From: Roseateles amylovorans
Lineage (GTDB): Bacteria; Pseudomonadota; Gammaproteobacteria; Burkholderiales; Burkholderiaceae_C
Length of the DNA stretch: 64,000 nt
Direction of reading: 5' to 3'
NCBI RefSeq assembly: GCF_025398155.2
Contig: NZ_CP104562.2
Location: forward strand, 2,790,001 to 2,854,000
The position numbers were made by a program, and so were the translations under genes. The notes under the pieces were generated by a model, which saw only the letters and a list, made by a program, of their open reading frames with translations, was not told the DNA's origin and did no database searches. Positions 1-11,064 of the stretch are shown here, piece after piece. Each line of letters begins with the position of its first letter. Within the stretch, counting starts at the first letter, position 1.

Positions 1-746
1 AAGCCACCACCGGCGTCGATCGCGCCGGTCACGCCCAGGCGGTTCAGCTCCCGCATGAAGAGCCGGGTGCTGTTGATCTGATAGTCCAGCGGCAGCTTGG
101 GCCCCTTGGCCAGGGTCGCATAGAGGATGGCGGCATTGGGCTTGGCCAGCAGCAAGCCGGTCGGGTTGCCCTGTGCATCCCGGGTAATCTGCCCGCCGGG
201 AGGCTCGGGCGTGTCCTTGGTGTAGCCGACCGCGCGCAGCGCCGCCGCGTTCAGCAAGGCGCGGTCGTAGAGGTGAAGAATGAAGACCGGCGTGTCCGGG
301 GCCACTGCATTCAGCTCGTCCAGCGTGGGCAGCCGCTTTTCGGCGAACTGATGTTCGGTGAATCCGCCGACCACCCGCACCCATTGCGGCGTGGGCGTCA
401 CGTCCACCTGGCGTTTCAGCATGGCCATGGCGTCGGCGAGTGACTTCACCCCGTCCCAACGCAGTTCCATGTTGAAGTTCAGGCCGCCACGGATGATGTG
501 CAGATGGTTGTCGATCAGGCCTGGCAGCACCCGCTTGCCGCGCACATCGATGACCTTGGTCTGCGGCCCGCGCAGCGCCATCACCTCCTGCTCATGGCCG
601 ACCTTGAGGAATCGGCCGTCCTTGATCGCCACGGCCTGCGCAGTGGGCTGCGCCCGGTTCAAGGTCGTGAACAGACCACGATGGAGGATCAGGTCGGCAT
701 GCGGTGAGGCCGACGGCGGGGCCGTGTGGGCGGCGGTGTCAGACAT
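1..746 (-). CDS. Amidohydrolase family 3 (YtcJ-like), 3' end cut by window
   Basis: Translating the minus strand from the ATG at 746 gives an open frame to the window edge, so about 248 N-terminal residues are visible. It reads as a metal-dependent amidohydrolase: an ADLILHRG start, an imidazolonepropionase-like KVIDVRGKRVLPGLIDNHLH segment in which DNHLH supplies the metal-binding His pair, then the ExH-containing region of YtcJ-type enzymes. No signal peptide is visible. The start overlaps the end of the upstream XapX gene by 8 nt, which implies translational coupling and a shared operon with the isochorismatase-like gene. The substrate cannot be told from sequence. Family confidence is high and function is open. 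Confidence 0.85.
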   Translation of the reverse strand, partial: MSDTAAHTAPPSASPHADLILHRGLFTTLNRAQPTAQAVAIKDGRFLKVGHEQEVMALRGPQTKVIDVRGKRVLPGLIDNHLHIIRGGLNFNMELRWDGVKSLADAMAMLKRQVDVTPTPQWVRVVGGFTEHQFAEKRLPTLDELNAVAPDTPVFILHLYDRALLNAAALRAVGYTKDTPEPPGGQITRDAQGNPTGLLLAKPNAAILYATLAKGPKLPLDYQINSTRLFMRELNRLGVTGAIDAGGG

Positions 747-1134
747 GACGGGTCTCCGTGGTGGTGGGCGAGGTCGATGCCGCGGTCGAGGGGGACGGCA
801 CAGGCGAGGGCGGCACGGCGTCAGCGCCGGTGGTGACGGCCGACCACGGCGGGACCGGGGCGCTGCTGCTGCGTCCGTCCCGGGCTGCGATGTCGGCGCA
901 CTTCGGCAGCTCGCCGAACATGTGCGGCTTCACCTGGTGGTGAAGCCAGGACACCTGGGGGGCGTCGTCGCGCTGAACCATCTTCTTCACCAGCGGCGGC
1001 AGCTGTTCACCGACCAGGATGCCCAGCAGGCCGACCAGCGCAATCACCGGTGGCGCGGGCGAGCGCACATTGAACAGGGCGTAGATCACGCCCACCAGCA
1101 GGCCGACGGCCAGGGAGACAAGGTAGGGTTTCAT
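739..1134 (-). CDS. XapX domain protein (DUF1427)
   Basis: A 131-residue protein whose first 50 residues match the XapX family: MKPYLVSLAVGLLVGVIYAL, then the near-invariant NVRSPAPPVIALVGLLGIL block, forming two short membrane segments. The remainder is a hydrophilic Ser/Thr/Pro-rich tail, longer than in the usual 50-90 residue members. I chose the internal ATG at 1134 because the family begins exactly there, although the frame stays open to 1161. It sits between the isochorismatase-like gene and the amidohydrolase on the same strand. The family often accompanies such hydrolases, but its function is unknown. Confidence 0.85.
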   Translation of the reverse strand: MKPYLVSLAVGLLVGVIYALFNVRSPAPPVIALVGLLGILVGEQLPPLVKKMVQRDDAPQVSWLHHQVKPHMFGELPKCADIAARDGRSSSAPVPPWSAVTTGADAVPPSPVPSPSTAASTSPTTTETRHV

Positions 1135-1245
1135 CGCGAACACAGGTGAGAGTGGCCTCATGACAAGGCCGACAGGGCCGACAAGACGAGCGGCGCGGCG
1201 GGATCGGTCTCGACCGACCTCGCCGCAAGCTCGTCAGGCGCTTAC

Positions 1246-1899
1246 TCAGCCTTCGTGGGCATTGAACATGGACTTGGCGTAGGTGATGCCCAGACCGTAG
1301 GCGCCGCCCAGCTTCTTGGCGATGCCGGTGGTCATGTCGTAGGTCGCGGTGCGGGCCCAGTCGCGCTGCAGTTCGAGCAGGTATTGCAGCGAGGTCATCG
1401 GACGGGCGCCCGCCTGCACCATGCGTTGGACGGCGCGCTCATGGGCCTCGTCGGAGACGTCGCCACAGGCGTCGGTGATGATGTAGACCTCGAAGCCCTG
1501 TTCGATGGCCGATAGCGCCGGGCCGACGATGCAGACCGAGGTCCACAGTCCCGCCAGCACCACTCGCTGCTTGCCGATCGCATTCACCACCTTGATGACG
1601 TTGGCGTCCTCCCAGGTGTTCATCGAGGTGCGGTCGATCAGTTCCTGGCCGGGGAAGGCCGAGGTGATTTCCTCGTACATCGGGCCGGAGAAGCTCTTCT
1701 CGGCCACGGTGGTCAGGATGGTCGGCACCTTGAAACCGGCGGCGGCATTGGAAACCAGCGCAGCGTTGTTGCGCAGTTCCACGGCGTCGATCGACTTGGT
1801 GGCAAAGGACATCTGCGACTGGAAGTCGATCAGGATCAACGTGTGATCGGTAGGGGTCAGCAGTCCGGCACCGGGCGTGGGGGTGGCAGTGAGGGCCAT
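1246..1899 (-). CDS. Isochorismatase-fold cysteine hydrolase (YcaC-like)
   Basis: A 217-residue alpha/beta hydrolase of the isochorismatase-like superfamily. The catalytic Asp lies in LILIDFQ (D25) and the nucleophilic Cys in TSVCIVGPA (C123), with the family's GLWTSVCI strand before it. This is the YcaC/amidase-like branch rather than a true isochorismatase of siderophore synthesis. The start at 1899 is chosen because GAAAGGA lies just upstream; the frame continues further 5' without family similarity. It is first in a leftward operon with XapX and an amidohydrolase, and divergent from a LuxR-type regulator at 2164 that may control it. Substrate unknown. Confidence 0.9.
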   Translation of the reverse strand: MALTATPTPGAGLLTPTDHTLILIDFQSQMSFATKSIDAVELRNNAALVSNAAAGFKVPTILTTVAEKSFSGPMYEEITSAFPGQELIDRTSMNTWEDANVIKVVNAIGKQRVVLAGLWTSVCIVGPALSAIEQGFEVYIITDACGDVSDEAHERAVQRMVQAGARPMTSLQYLLELQRDWARTATYDMTTGIAKKLGGAYGLGITYAKSMFNAHEG

Positions 1900-2163
1900 G
1901 ATCAATCCTTTCAGGGGTCTGTCGTCGGGGGGACGGGCGCTGCGCCCGACCTCGCCACACAGTCTGCGTGTCCCGCACCGCGCCGTGATCTCTCCAATGG
2001 GGAGGGCGCCGCTACCGCAGTCGAATGAATCGGGTCCGTATCCCCCGGATGGGGAGGTCTGCGCTATGGCAGTCGCTGAACAAGCCTTCACAAGTCATCA
2101 CTCGCCGCCCGTGAACAAAGTCGCGACCATGCCGGCCATGGGAGTAATTTTTGGAGTGTCACC

Positions 2164-2802
2164 ATGATGAATTGGCCTTCTCAGCGCATCCAGGTCAGCG
2201 TCGCCCACAGCGATCCGCTGGTGGCGGTCGGCTTGAGCACCGTGCTGTCTCAACAGGTGGACATGGAGGTGATCGACGCCCAGACACGGCCCGCCTCGCC
2301 CGGGCCGGCCTCACCCTACATCGTGGTGGCCGACTATGAACGCGGGCTGCATCTCGCCGCCGCCCGGATCTCGCCGCGGGAGCGCCATGCGCCCGCGCCC
2401 AAGGTGCTGGTGGTGACCGCCAACGACCGCGAGCATGAGGTGCGCTCCGCGCTGGAGGCGGGCGTCGAGGGCTACCTGGAACTGGGCTGCGCCCTGCAGG
2501 ATCTGATCTCGGGTGTGCGGCAGCTCGCGCGAGGATCACGCTACCTCAGCGCCATGGCGGCCCAGCGCATCGCGGCCAGCATGGCCCGATCCACCCTGAC
2601 CGACCGCGAGCAGCAGGTCCTCGGCCTGGTGGCGCGAGGCAAGAGCAACAAGGGTGTGGCACTGACCCTGCAGATCTCTGCGGGGACGGTGAAGGCGCAC
2701 ATGAAGGCGATCCTCAGCAAGCTGGATGCGGAAACCCGCACCGAAGCGGCCAGCATTGCGATGGAGCGCGGCCTGATCGGCGTGGCCCTGACGGCGGACT
2801 GA
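2164..2802 (+). CDS. NarL/LuxR-type response regulator
   Basis: A 212-residue cytoplasmic DNA-binding regulator. The receiver (about 8-125) is divergent: the N-terminal acidic pair is reduced to HSD and the best acceptor candidate is D57 in VVADYERG, so phosphorylation may be weak or absent. The C-terminal LuxR helix-turn-helix (about 140-205) is intact, with LTDREQQVLGLVARGKSNK and GTVKAHMKAILSKL. A TTGGAG ribosome site precedes the ATG. It is divergent from the isochorismatase/XapX/amidohydrolase operon across a 264 bp intergenic region, which makes that operon its likely target. No partner kinase is adjacent. Confidence 0.85.
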   Translation: MMNWPSQRIQVSVAHSDPLVAVGLSTVLSQQVDMEVIDAQTRPASPGPASPYIVVADYERGLHLAAARISPRERHAPAPKVLVVTANDREHEVRSALEAGVEGYLELGCALQDLISGVRQLARGSRYLSAMAAQRIAASMARSTLTDREQQVLGLVARGKSNKGVALTLQISAGTVKAHMKAILSKLDAETRTEAASIAMERGLIGVALTAD

Positions 2803-3110
2803 GCCCCCCGTAGAGGCCAACCTGTTCGCGTGGGTGACGGCCTGACCTCTGGAAGCTGACAAATCTCATATTCGCCATCGCAAAGGCTATCACTTTTATC
2901 ATTTAGATGGGTAGAGTTCTGTCCTTATTGGGGCAGAGCCATCACACCGGCCGCCACTCGACCCTCGTCGTGCTGGCGGCTTTGTGTTTTGGCGCTGCCC
3001 CGGGGGCGTCGCGTCTGAACGTCCGTCGCATCGCTGGGGCCACGTCGCCATGTGTCCCGCAGGGATTGGGCGTCAGAGGAATCGAACTTGACCAGGCTTG
3101 GAGAATTGAA
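2803..3110. other. Intergenic region, 308 bp
   Basis: No supported gene. The stretch around 2860-2905 is clearly more AT-rich than its surroundings and probably holds the promoter of the small membrane protein at 3111. An open frame starting at 2907 runs into that gene, but its upstream part has no protein-like character. Confidence 0.4.
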
Positions 3111-3323
3111 ATGAAACGATTGGTCGCCGTGGCGATGGAATTGACCGCCGCCGGTTTGCTGTTCACCGCCATTCAGGAATTCAGCGTCGGTGCACATCAA
3201 TTTAAGTTGGCGCCGATGGGTTATCTGTTTTTGGCTGCCGGCGTGTTGCTGGCGGCGACATGCACGGTTGCCTTGCTCCTCGGCGATGGAAAAGGCGAAG
3301 GAGACGCGGACTCGTCAACTTGA
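3111..3323 (+). CDS. Small two-helix membrane protein
   Basis: A 70-residue protein with two predicted transmembrane segments (about 5-22 and 35-57) and a short acidic C-terminus (KGEGDADSST). The ATG at 3111 has GGAG 6-7 nt upstream and begins directly with a hydrophobic N-terminus. I do not recognise a family. It precedes a response regulator/kinase pair, so it could be a membrane accessory of that system, but there is no direct evidence. Confidence 0.6.
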   Translation: MKRLVAVAMELTAAGLLFTAIQEFSVGAHQFKLAPMGYLFLAAGVLLAATCTVALLLGDGKGEGDADSST

Positions 3324-3498
3324 ATCAGTCGGTTTTGACCTTGGTTTAGGTGGGGCGCTCACAAGCAGCTGCTGTTTTATGCCTGCGTGTGAGCGTCAAT
3401 ATGTTTACTTGCTTGTGTGCTTGCCGGTTTTTCTCCTGCGGCCAAACTAAGCCCCGCGCTTTTTCCGGCCAACAAGAAAGATCGATAGGAGTACCCGC

Positions 3499-4167
3499 AT
3501 GAGCATTGCCGTGGCCATCGTGGAAGATGATGCTGCCGTCCTGAAACGCATCGTCGAGATCCTCGCTGCCAGCAGTTTTTGTCGAGTGGCGGCAGTGGCG
3601 AAGAATCGGTCCGAGGCGCTGGCCGCGATCCTGGCCAACCGCGCCGATCTCTACCTGATCGATCTGGGTCTGCCGGATGTGGACGGCATCGACCTCATCC
3701 GGCTGATTCGGGAGAAGTGTCCGGATGCGCGCTGCGTGGTGCTGAGCACCTTCGGCGACAGCAAGCATGTGATGCGCAGCCTGAGGGCCGGCGCCATCGG
3801 CTACCTGTTGAAGGATGAGATCCAGCCCTCGCTGGTGGACAAGCTGGTCAGCGCGCACAACGGCCAGGCCCCGCTCAGCCCGGCAGTGGCCCAACTGATC
3901 CTGGACCGTGTCAATGCGCTGGAGAACCACGTCCGTCCCAAGGTGGATCGGCAGAAGGTGCTCAATGAATTGGGCATGGGCCAGCGGGAATGGGAGGTGC
4001 TGCGTCACCTGGTGGAAGGCCATCCGATCGTCGAGATCGGTCAGCGCCTGACGATTTCGCATCACACCGTCAACCAGCATCTGCGCTCGATCTACCGCAA
4101 GCTGGGCGTGAAGTCCCGCGCCATGGCGGCCAACGCCGCACGCATCCATGGGTTGGTCGATGACTAG
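3499..4167 (+). CDS. NarL/LuxR-type response regulator, pairs with the next kinase
   Basis: A 222-residue regulator with a complete receiver: acidic pocket VEDD near residues 8-11, phospho-acceptor D55 in LIDLGLPDVDG, and the conserved Lys K105 in GYLLKDE. The C-terminal LuxR DNA-binding domain (about 155-215) carries HTVNQHLRSIYRKLGV; its usual LTxRE motif is replaced by MGQREWEVL. An AGGAG-like site precedes the ATG. The stop overlaps the kinase start, and that coupling indicates a cognate two-component pair. Target genes unknown. Confidence 0.9.
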   Translation: MSIAVAIVEDDAAVLKRIVEILAASSFCRVAAVAKNRSEALAAILANRADLYLIDLGLPDVDGIDLIRLIREKCPDARCVVLSTFGDSKHVMRSLRAGAIGYLLKDEIQPSLVDKLVSAHNGQAPLSPAVAQLILDRVNALENHVRPKVDRQKVLNELGMGQREWEVLRHLVEGHPIVEIGQRLTISHHTVNQHLRSIYRKLGVKSRAMAANAARIHGLVDD

Positions 4168-6442
4168 ACGCTCGACCGGGCGGGCGTCGCTCACCTCCGT
4201 CTTCTTCTGGATCACGCTGCTGATCGTGGCCTTGTCGCTGGCCGCGACCAGCCTGATGGTGAAGGACATCCACGAGGTCCGCAGTGCCGAACGGCTGGAG
4301 ATCGTGGCCGATACGCTCGGCACCGCCAGCGTGGGACCGGAGGCGACTCGGCTGCCCGGGGAGTCGCTGGCTGAGCGCTCGCGCATCGTCCTGCCTTTCA
4401 CCCAAGAGCTCCCGCATGCCAGCGGACTCAAGCGCGCCCGCTACCAACTGGTGATTGATCCCTACCTCCGGGCACTGCCCACAGGCAAGGCTCCGGCAGG
4501 AGCGTCCCAAGGAACGCCCGCTGGAGCGCCCGCAGGAGCGCAAGGCCGTTCGCCGGGCAAGAGCCTGCTGGTGAGCCAGGCGCTGGATGGCATGGACATC
4601 TATCTGAATGGGGTCTGGATCGCCGGTCTGCCCAAATCCGACCTCGAGGCCCGCTACAAGTGGTTCCGCCCGCTGATGGCCCCGCTGGCGCAACGCCTGC
4701 TGCGCAGCGAAGGCCCCAACATCCTCACCATCGAGACCACCACCTGGGATGCCCAGGTGCGGGTGCCACCGATCTATATCGGGGATGTCGGCAGCGTGGC
4801 TTATGTCTATGAGCTGACCAACTTCATTGGGTCTTCCCTGGCCAACGCTTCCAACGTGTTCTGCCTGCTGGCTGGCATGTTCATGCTGGGTGCCTGGTTG
4901 GCCAGTCGCCGGGACGGCACCGTGTTCGCCCATGCGGGGGCCACCACGGTGATCTGGTCGGTGCTGTTCACGCTGGTGCTGCTGCCGCGGGTGCCGGTTC
5001 GCTACCTCGACCTGTGGATGTGGGCCCAGTACGCCTGCATCGGCGCGGTGGTGACGGTGCTGACCCTGTTCATCTTCGCCTTCATCGAGCAACCGTTGTC
5101 GCGTCGCGGGCGCCGGCTGCTGTTCGGCACCGCATCTGCTGCCGCGTTGACCTATCCGTGGCTGGGCGAGGCCGGGCGATATTGGCTCGACATGCTCTGG
5201 CTGCCCAGCCTGCTGCTGTTCCATCTGTATGCCTGTTCGCAACTGGTGCTGCATCTGGCCCGCCGGCGCAGCCGCGCTGCGGCGTCGCTGCTGGCCCAAT
5301 CGCTGCTGGCCCAGGTGTTTGCGCTGCATGACCACAATGTGCGGCTGCAGTTGCTGCAACTGGATGTCGGTGGGGAAGGCTGGAACCTGTCGCACCTGCT
5401 GGTCACGCCGATGTTCTTGAGCCACCTGAGCGTGCCGTTGCTGCTGTTCGTTGTGGCGCGAATCCTGTTGGGGAAGTTCCAGGCCAATGTGGCGCGCATC
5501 CGTGATGCCAACAAGATCCTGGCCGACACGCTGCAGCAGCGTGAACGCGAACTGCGGATCAGCTACAACCGGCAGCGGGACATGGAGAACGAGGTCGCCG
5601 CTCAGGGCGAGCGGGATCGCATCTATCGCGACCTGCATGACGGCATCGGTTCCAAGCTGGTCACCACGCTGTTCAGCGTGCGGGATCGCCAGATCAACCA
5701 TGAGCAGCTCGAGAGCCGGCTGCTGGAGGCGCTGACCGACATCCGCGAGATCATCTCCGTCAGTGCGCCCCATGAGCAACGCTCCATCCAGGAAGTGCTG
5801 TTCACCTATTGCGCGGATCTGGACGAAGCCCTCAGCGCGGCGGACTTCCAGATCGAGTACGAGCTGTCCGAGGACGGTGAGGTGGTGCTGCTGGGCGATC
5901 AGACCAAGCAGTTGATGCGCATCGTGGAAGAGTCCGTGGCCAACACGGTGAAATACGCAGGCGCCACCCGGCTGCAGATCCGGATGCAGATGCAGGAGGG
6001 ACTGTTGGTGCTGGCGATCGACGACAACGGCCAGGGCGCCGCCCATGCGGCCGACCGGTCGACGACCCCGCCAGCCCGACCGGCCTCCATCGCGGCGCGG
6101 GTTACAACCGCCGAGCCGGCCGAATCAGCCGAGCCGGTCGAGACGGCCGAATCAGCCGAGCCAGCGGAGCCAGCCGGGCCAGCCGGGCGTGTGCTCCCCG
6201 TTTCACCGAATGCCGCTGCCCCGTCACCGCTGTCGGGCGGACGCGGCCTGCAAGGCATGCGCAGGCGGGCCGAGCAGATGGGCGGACGCTACCAGTTCGA
6301 TCGCACCCCGGACGGTGCGCGCACCCGGCTCTGGCTGCCGCTGGTCGGCGTCGATCTGCGGTCGACGGGGAGTGCGACGCCATCAAACGAGTCGGCGCCT
6401 CACTGCTCCCAGTCGGACGTGTGTCTGGCCCCACTGGCTTAA
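4160..6442 (+). CDS. Membrane histidine kinase (HisKA_3/NarX type) with 7TM-like region
   Basis: About 760 residues. An N-terminal membrane segment (about 15-35) is followed by an extracytoplasmic beta-rich region with a Pro/Ala/Gly insertion, then six to seven hydrophobic helices (about 225-445), resembling 7TMR-DISM receptors. A coiled linker leads to the dimerisation helix with phospho-acceptor H493 in YRDLHDGIGSKL, typical of kinases pairing with LuxR-type regulators. The ATPase domain has an N-box (EESVANTVKYA) and D-box (AIDDNGQGA), but a 55-60 residue Ala/Glu/Pro repeat separates it from the final GGRGLQGMRRRAEQMGG box. The start at 4160 overlaps the regulator by 8 nt (ATGACTAG); 4148 is the alternative. 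Confidence 0.88.
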   Translation: MTRRSTGRASLTSVFFWITLLIVALSLAATSLMVKDIHEVRSAERLEIVADTLGTASVGPEATRLPGESLAERSRIVLPFTQELPHASGLKRARYQLVIDPYLRALPTGKAPAGASQGTPAGAPAGAQGRSPGKSLLVSQALDGMDIYLNGVWIAGLPKSDLEARYKWFRPLMAPLAQRLLRSEGPNILTIETTTWDAQVRVPPIYIGDVGSVAYVYELTNFIGSSLANASNVFCLLAGMFMLGAWLASRRDGTVFAHAGATTVIWSVLFTLVLLPRVPVRYLDLWMWAQYACIGAVVTVLTLFIFAFIEQPLSRRGRRLLFGTASAAALTYPWLGEAGRYWLDMLWLPSLLLFHLYACSQLVLHLARRRSRAAASLLAQSLLAQVFALHDHNVRLQLLQLDVGGEGWNLSHLLVTPMFLSHLSVPLLLFVVARILLGKFQANVARIRDANKILADTLQQRERELRISYNRQRDMENEVAAQGERDRIYRDLHDGIGSKLVTTLFSVRDRQINHEQLESRLLEALTDIREIISVSAPHEQRSIQEVLFTYCADLDEALSAADFQIEYELSEDGEVVLLGDQTKQLMRIVEESVANTVKYAGATRLQIRMQMQEGLLVLAIDDNGQGAAHAADRSTTPPARPASIAARVTTAEPAESAEPVETAESAEPAEPAGPAGRVLPVSPNAAAPSPLSGGRGLQGMRRRAEQMGGRYQFDRTPDGARTRLWLPLVGVDLRSTGSATPSNESAPHCSQSDVCLAPLA

Positions 6443-6547
6443 GCCATCGTTCGAAGCGGCGAAGTTGGAAATACTTGCTGGCTCTTCGCGACTCTCCCCA
6501 CCGTCGACGGCGCGTCTGCCGCCTTCGCCCGACACCACTCCGCCGCC

Positions 6548-8152
<1,605 letters not shown>

Positions 8153-8375
8153 TCGCCCTGATCGCCCGGTAGCCGGTAGCCGGTAGCCCGGGGGCCCGGG
8201 ACGCCCGGGGGCTGACGCGGGGACACGCGTCGTCAGTCAGAGCGATATGAGCGCTGTTCAGCCCCGGAATGCGCGCCAAGCGCCCGTGAAGCGCACGCCG
8301 CGCGCCTGACGCGCGGACGCTGCGGGGACGCTCGCTACACTGCCCGGGCCCATTCAAGAAGGCCCCGAACAGACC

Positions 8376-9650
8376 GTGACCGCTTCAGCCTCCGCCCCTT
8401 CCGATCCCGCCGCGGCCCGCACCAGCGTCTTCCGCCACCAGGGCTTCGCCGCCTTCCTCATCGCGCGCATGGCGGCGGTGTTGGCGGGGCAGGTACAGGC
8501 GGTGGTCGTGGCCTGGCAGGTCTATGACCTGACACGCGAGCCCTTGGCGCTGGCCTATGTCGGTCTCGCCCAGTTCATTCCGATGTTGCTGCTGTTGTTG
8601 CCGGCCGGCGACCTGATCGACCGATTCAGCCGCAAGCCCATCCTCGCCATCAGCTGGGCGGTGAGCGCCTTGTGCAGCGGCTTGTTGTGGTGGCTGTCAG
8701 GCCACGGCAGTGCCGGCGTGAATGGCATCTATGCGGTGCTGGTGCTGTTCGGTTGCAGTCGCGCCTTCTCTGGCCCGGCGCTGCAAAGTCTGCTGCCGCA
8801 GATCGTGCCCCGTGAACAGCTGGCGCAGGCGATTGCCGCCAACAGCATGCTGCTGCGCGCCGCCAGCATCGGGGGACCGTTCCTGGGTGGCTTGCTCTAT
8901 GGGTTCGGCGGGGCAGGGCTGACTTTCATCGTCTGCCTGGCGTGCTTCACCGTGGGAACGGTCCTGCTGGTGGCGGGTGTGCCGGTGCGCGTGCCGGCGC
9001 CGCAACCGGCCCAGGGCACGATCTGGCAACGATTCGGTGCCGGTATCCATTTCATCCGGACTCGCCCGATCATCCTGGGCACCATCTCGCTGGACCTGTT
9101 CGCCGTGCTGTTGGGTGGCGTGATCGCGTTGCTGCCGATCTATGCCCATGAAGTGCTGCATGTCGGTCCCGAGGGATTGGGCGCGCTGCGCAGCGCCATG
9201 GCGGTGGGCGAGGTGCTGGCGGGTTTCTATCTGAGCGTTCGCCCGTTCAACCGGCATGTGGGCAAGGCGATGTTCATCGCGGTTGCCGTGTTCGGTGTGG
9301 CGAACCTGGTGTTCTCGCTGTCGACGACCTTCTGGTTGTCCTTCGTGGCTTTGTCGGTGGCGGGCGCGGCGGACATGGTCAGCGTGTACATCCGAGGCGC
9401 CCTGGTGCAGTTTTCCACCCCTGACGAGATGCGTGGCCGGGTGAATGCGGTCAACATGCTCTTCATCGGCTCGTCCAATGAGCTCGGCGAGTTCCGCGCC
9501 GGCAGCGCGGCGGCGGCCCTCGGGGCGGTGCCTGCCGCGGTGACCGGGGCGGTCTGTACCCTGGGCGTGGTCGCCACCTGGAGCGCGCTGTTCAAGCCGC
9601 TGCGCAAGGTGGACCGTTTTGAAGAGGCGACGCCCGCGATCATGCGTTGA
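8376..9650 (+). CDS. MFS transporter (EntS/MFS_3-like exporter)
   Basis: A 424-residue major facilitator protein with about 11-12 hydrophobic helices. It has the MFS_3/enterobactin-exporter style N-terminus (FRHQGFAAFLIARMAAVLAGQVQAVVVAWQVYDLT), the loop motif DLIDRFSRKP between helices 2 and 3, and DEMRGRVNAVNML in the C-terminal half. It starts with GTG at 8376 behind GAAGG. It probably exports a small compound by proton antiport; the substrate cannot be deduced. It stands alone between the EAL-HDOD gene and a response regulator. The upstream 220 bp carries the GC-rich direct and inverted repeats around 8165-8210 (GGTAGCC and CCCGGG units), possibly a terminator for the preceding gene. Confidence 0.88.
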   Translation: MTASASAPSDPAAARTSVFRHQGFAAFLIARMAAVLAGQVQAVVVAWQVYDLTREPLALAYVGLAQFIPMLLLLLPAGDLIDRFSRKPILAISWAVSALCSGLLWWLSGHGSAGVNGIYAVLVLFGCSRAFSGPALQSLLPQIVPREQLAQAIAANSMLLRAASIGGPFLGGLLYGFGGAGLTFIVCLACFTVGTVLLVAGVPVRVPAPQPAQGTIWQRFGAGIHFIRTRPIILGTISLDLFAVLLGGVIALLPIYAHEVLHVGPEGLGALRSAMAVGEVLAGFYLSVRPFNRHVGKAMFIAVAVFGVANLVFSLSTTFWLSFVALSVAGAADMVSVYIRGALVQFSTPDEMRGRVNAVNMLFIGSSNELGEFRAGSAAAALGAVPAAVTGAVCTLGVVATWSALFKPLRKVDRFEEATPAIMR

Positions 9651-9886
9651 ATGGCCCGCTCGGCATCAGGAGACGGGCCGTTCGATCCCGTACATCATCG
9701 TCGGTGACGACAGGGAGATGTCGAATGCGCTGCAGCAGAGTGGACACCTCGGCTTAACATGCGTGCGTCAATGCCCATCGGAACCGTTGAGCGCCCACTG
9801 GGCGCCTCTAACCCGATCGGGTAATCGACACCGCCAGCATCCCGCCGCGAAGATGCCCCCGCTGCTCCAGCCGTGAACCCCGCTTG

Positions 9887-10567
9887 ATGTCCGATCTTCC
9901 TCGTGTTGAGCCTTTTCCCCGCCCCGACCCGGCGCCCGTCGGGCGCGTGGTCTCGCCCATCCGCATCCTGACGGTGGACGACCACCCGCTGCTGCGCGAG
10001 GGCATTGCGGGCACGCTGGAAGATGAGCCGGACCTGAAACTGGTGGCAGAAGCCGCCAGCGGGCAGGAGGCGCTGGCCCGATTCCGGGAACATCGTCCGG
10101 ACATCACCCTGATGGATGTGCGCCTGCCCGACATGGACGGCATCGACTGCATGGCGGAGCTGCGGCGGGATTTCCCGGATGCCCGCATCATCATCCTCAC
10201 CACCTACCGAGGCGATGTGCAGGTGCGTCGCGCACTGGCGGGCGGGGCGATGGGCTATCTGCTCAAGAGCATGCTGCGCAAGGACCTGGTGGACACCATC
10301 CGTGCGGTGCATGAGGGGCAGCGCTGCATTCCCGGCGAAGTCGCCCGCATGCTGAACGAGGACAACGAAGGCAGTCTGTCCCCGCGCGAGATCGAAGTGC
10401 TGCGGCTGGTGGCCGAAGGGCGGTCCAACAAGCGCGTTGGCGTTGAGCTGGGCGTGAGCGAGGAGACCGTCAAGATGCACATGAAAAGCGTGCTGTCCAA
10501 GCTCCATGCCAACGATCGCACCCATGCGGTGACGATTGCGCTCAAGCGTGGCTATTTCTCGCCCTGA
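9887..10567 (+). CDS. NarL/LuxR-type response regulator
   Basis: A 226-residue regulator with a 24-residue Pro/Arg-rich extension before the receiver. The receiver is canonical: DDHPLL acidic pocket, acceptor D77 in TLMDVRLPDMDG, and Lys in GYLLKSM. The LuxR helix-turn-helix follows (LSPREIEVLRLVAEGRSNK, then EETVKMHMKSVLSKL). The ATG at 9887 is preferred over the in-frame TTG just before it. No kinase is adjacent, so this is an orphan regulator. Its DNA-binding helix resembles that of the 2164 regulator, hinting at a common origin. Confidence 0.9.
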   Translation: MSDLPRVEPFPRPDPAPVGRVVSPIRILTVDDHPLLREGIAGTLEDEPDLKLVAEAASGQEALARFREHRPDITLMDVRLPDMDGIDCMAELRRDFPDARIIILTTYRGDVQVRRALAGGAMGYLLKSMLRKDLVDTIRAVHEGQRCIPGEVARMLNEDNEGSLSPREIEVLRLVAEGRSNKRVGVELGVSEETVKMHMKSVLSKLHANDRTHAVTIALKRGYFSP

Positions 10568-11064
10568 AGCCGCGCTGAAGCTGGCCGGACGCCGGCCGGA
10601 CGCCGGCCCGAAGTTCGCCCGAAGTCGCCCGGACTTCGCGTGGATTCCAGCACTGATCAGCGTGCTGGGCGCCATCGACTGCCGCGCCGGAGCGCGGCGC
10701 CATTTGAGTCTTCGGCGGATCGCCGCGCTTTCCTCCTGACCGGTCTGTTGGTCCTCATTCCCAAAAAAAGAGCCGCGCCTACCCAGAAGGTGAAGCGCGG
10801 CAACAGGGAGGATGCTTTTCAGGAAGTCAGAGTCAGAGAGTCCAGAGTCAGAGAGTCAGATTCAAAACTATCAGAGCGTCGAAAAATCCACCGCCTGACC
10901 ACCAGTCCGGAACTCACCGGATCGGGGCAGGGGCTCTCACTGCCGGCGCCACCGTGTTCAGCGAGCGCCGGCTCGATGACCTCAGTTTAGGTGGGCGGTG
11001 TCACCGGTCTCGTCAGACATCGCGCAGATCGCTTGTAGGACAAACAGAGGCCTGCCACCTGCGA
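10568..11064. other. Intergenic region, about 500 bp
   Basis: No supported gene. It contains short GC-rich direct repeats at 10574-10640 (GGCCGGACGCC and GAAGT(T)CGCCCG units), a possible hairpin GCCGCGC/GCGCGGC around 10770-10801, and an AGAGTC-type direct repeat at 10825-10861. It lies between convergent genes and may hold their terminators. Confidence 0.4.
10825..10861. repeat. AGTCAGAG direct repeats
   Basis: Three to four imperfect copies of (AG)AGTCAGAG in 37 bp. Non-coding, purine-rich, function unknown. Confidence 0.6.

Noticed and set aside
4070..6046. Long open frame on the minus strand antisense to the histidine kinase
   Set aside because: Composition is Gln/His/Arg-rich with no domain, and the plus-strand kinase motifs are unmistakable. 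It is a GC-rich shadow frame, like those antisense to katE, topoisomerase IB and OtsA.
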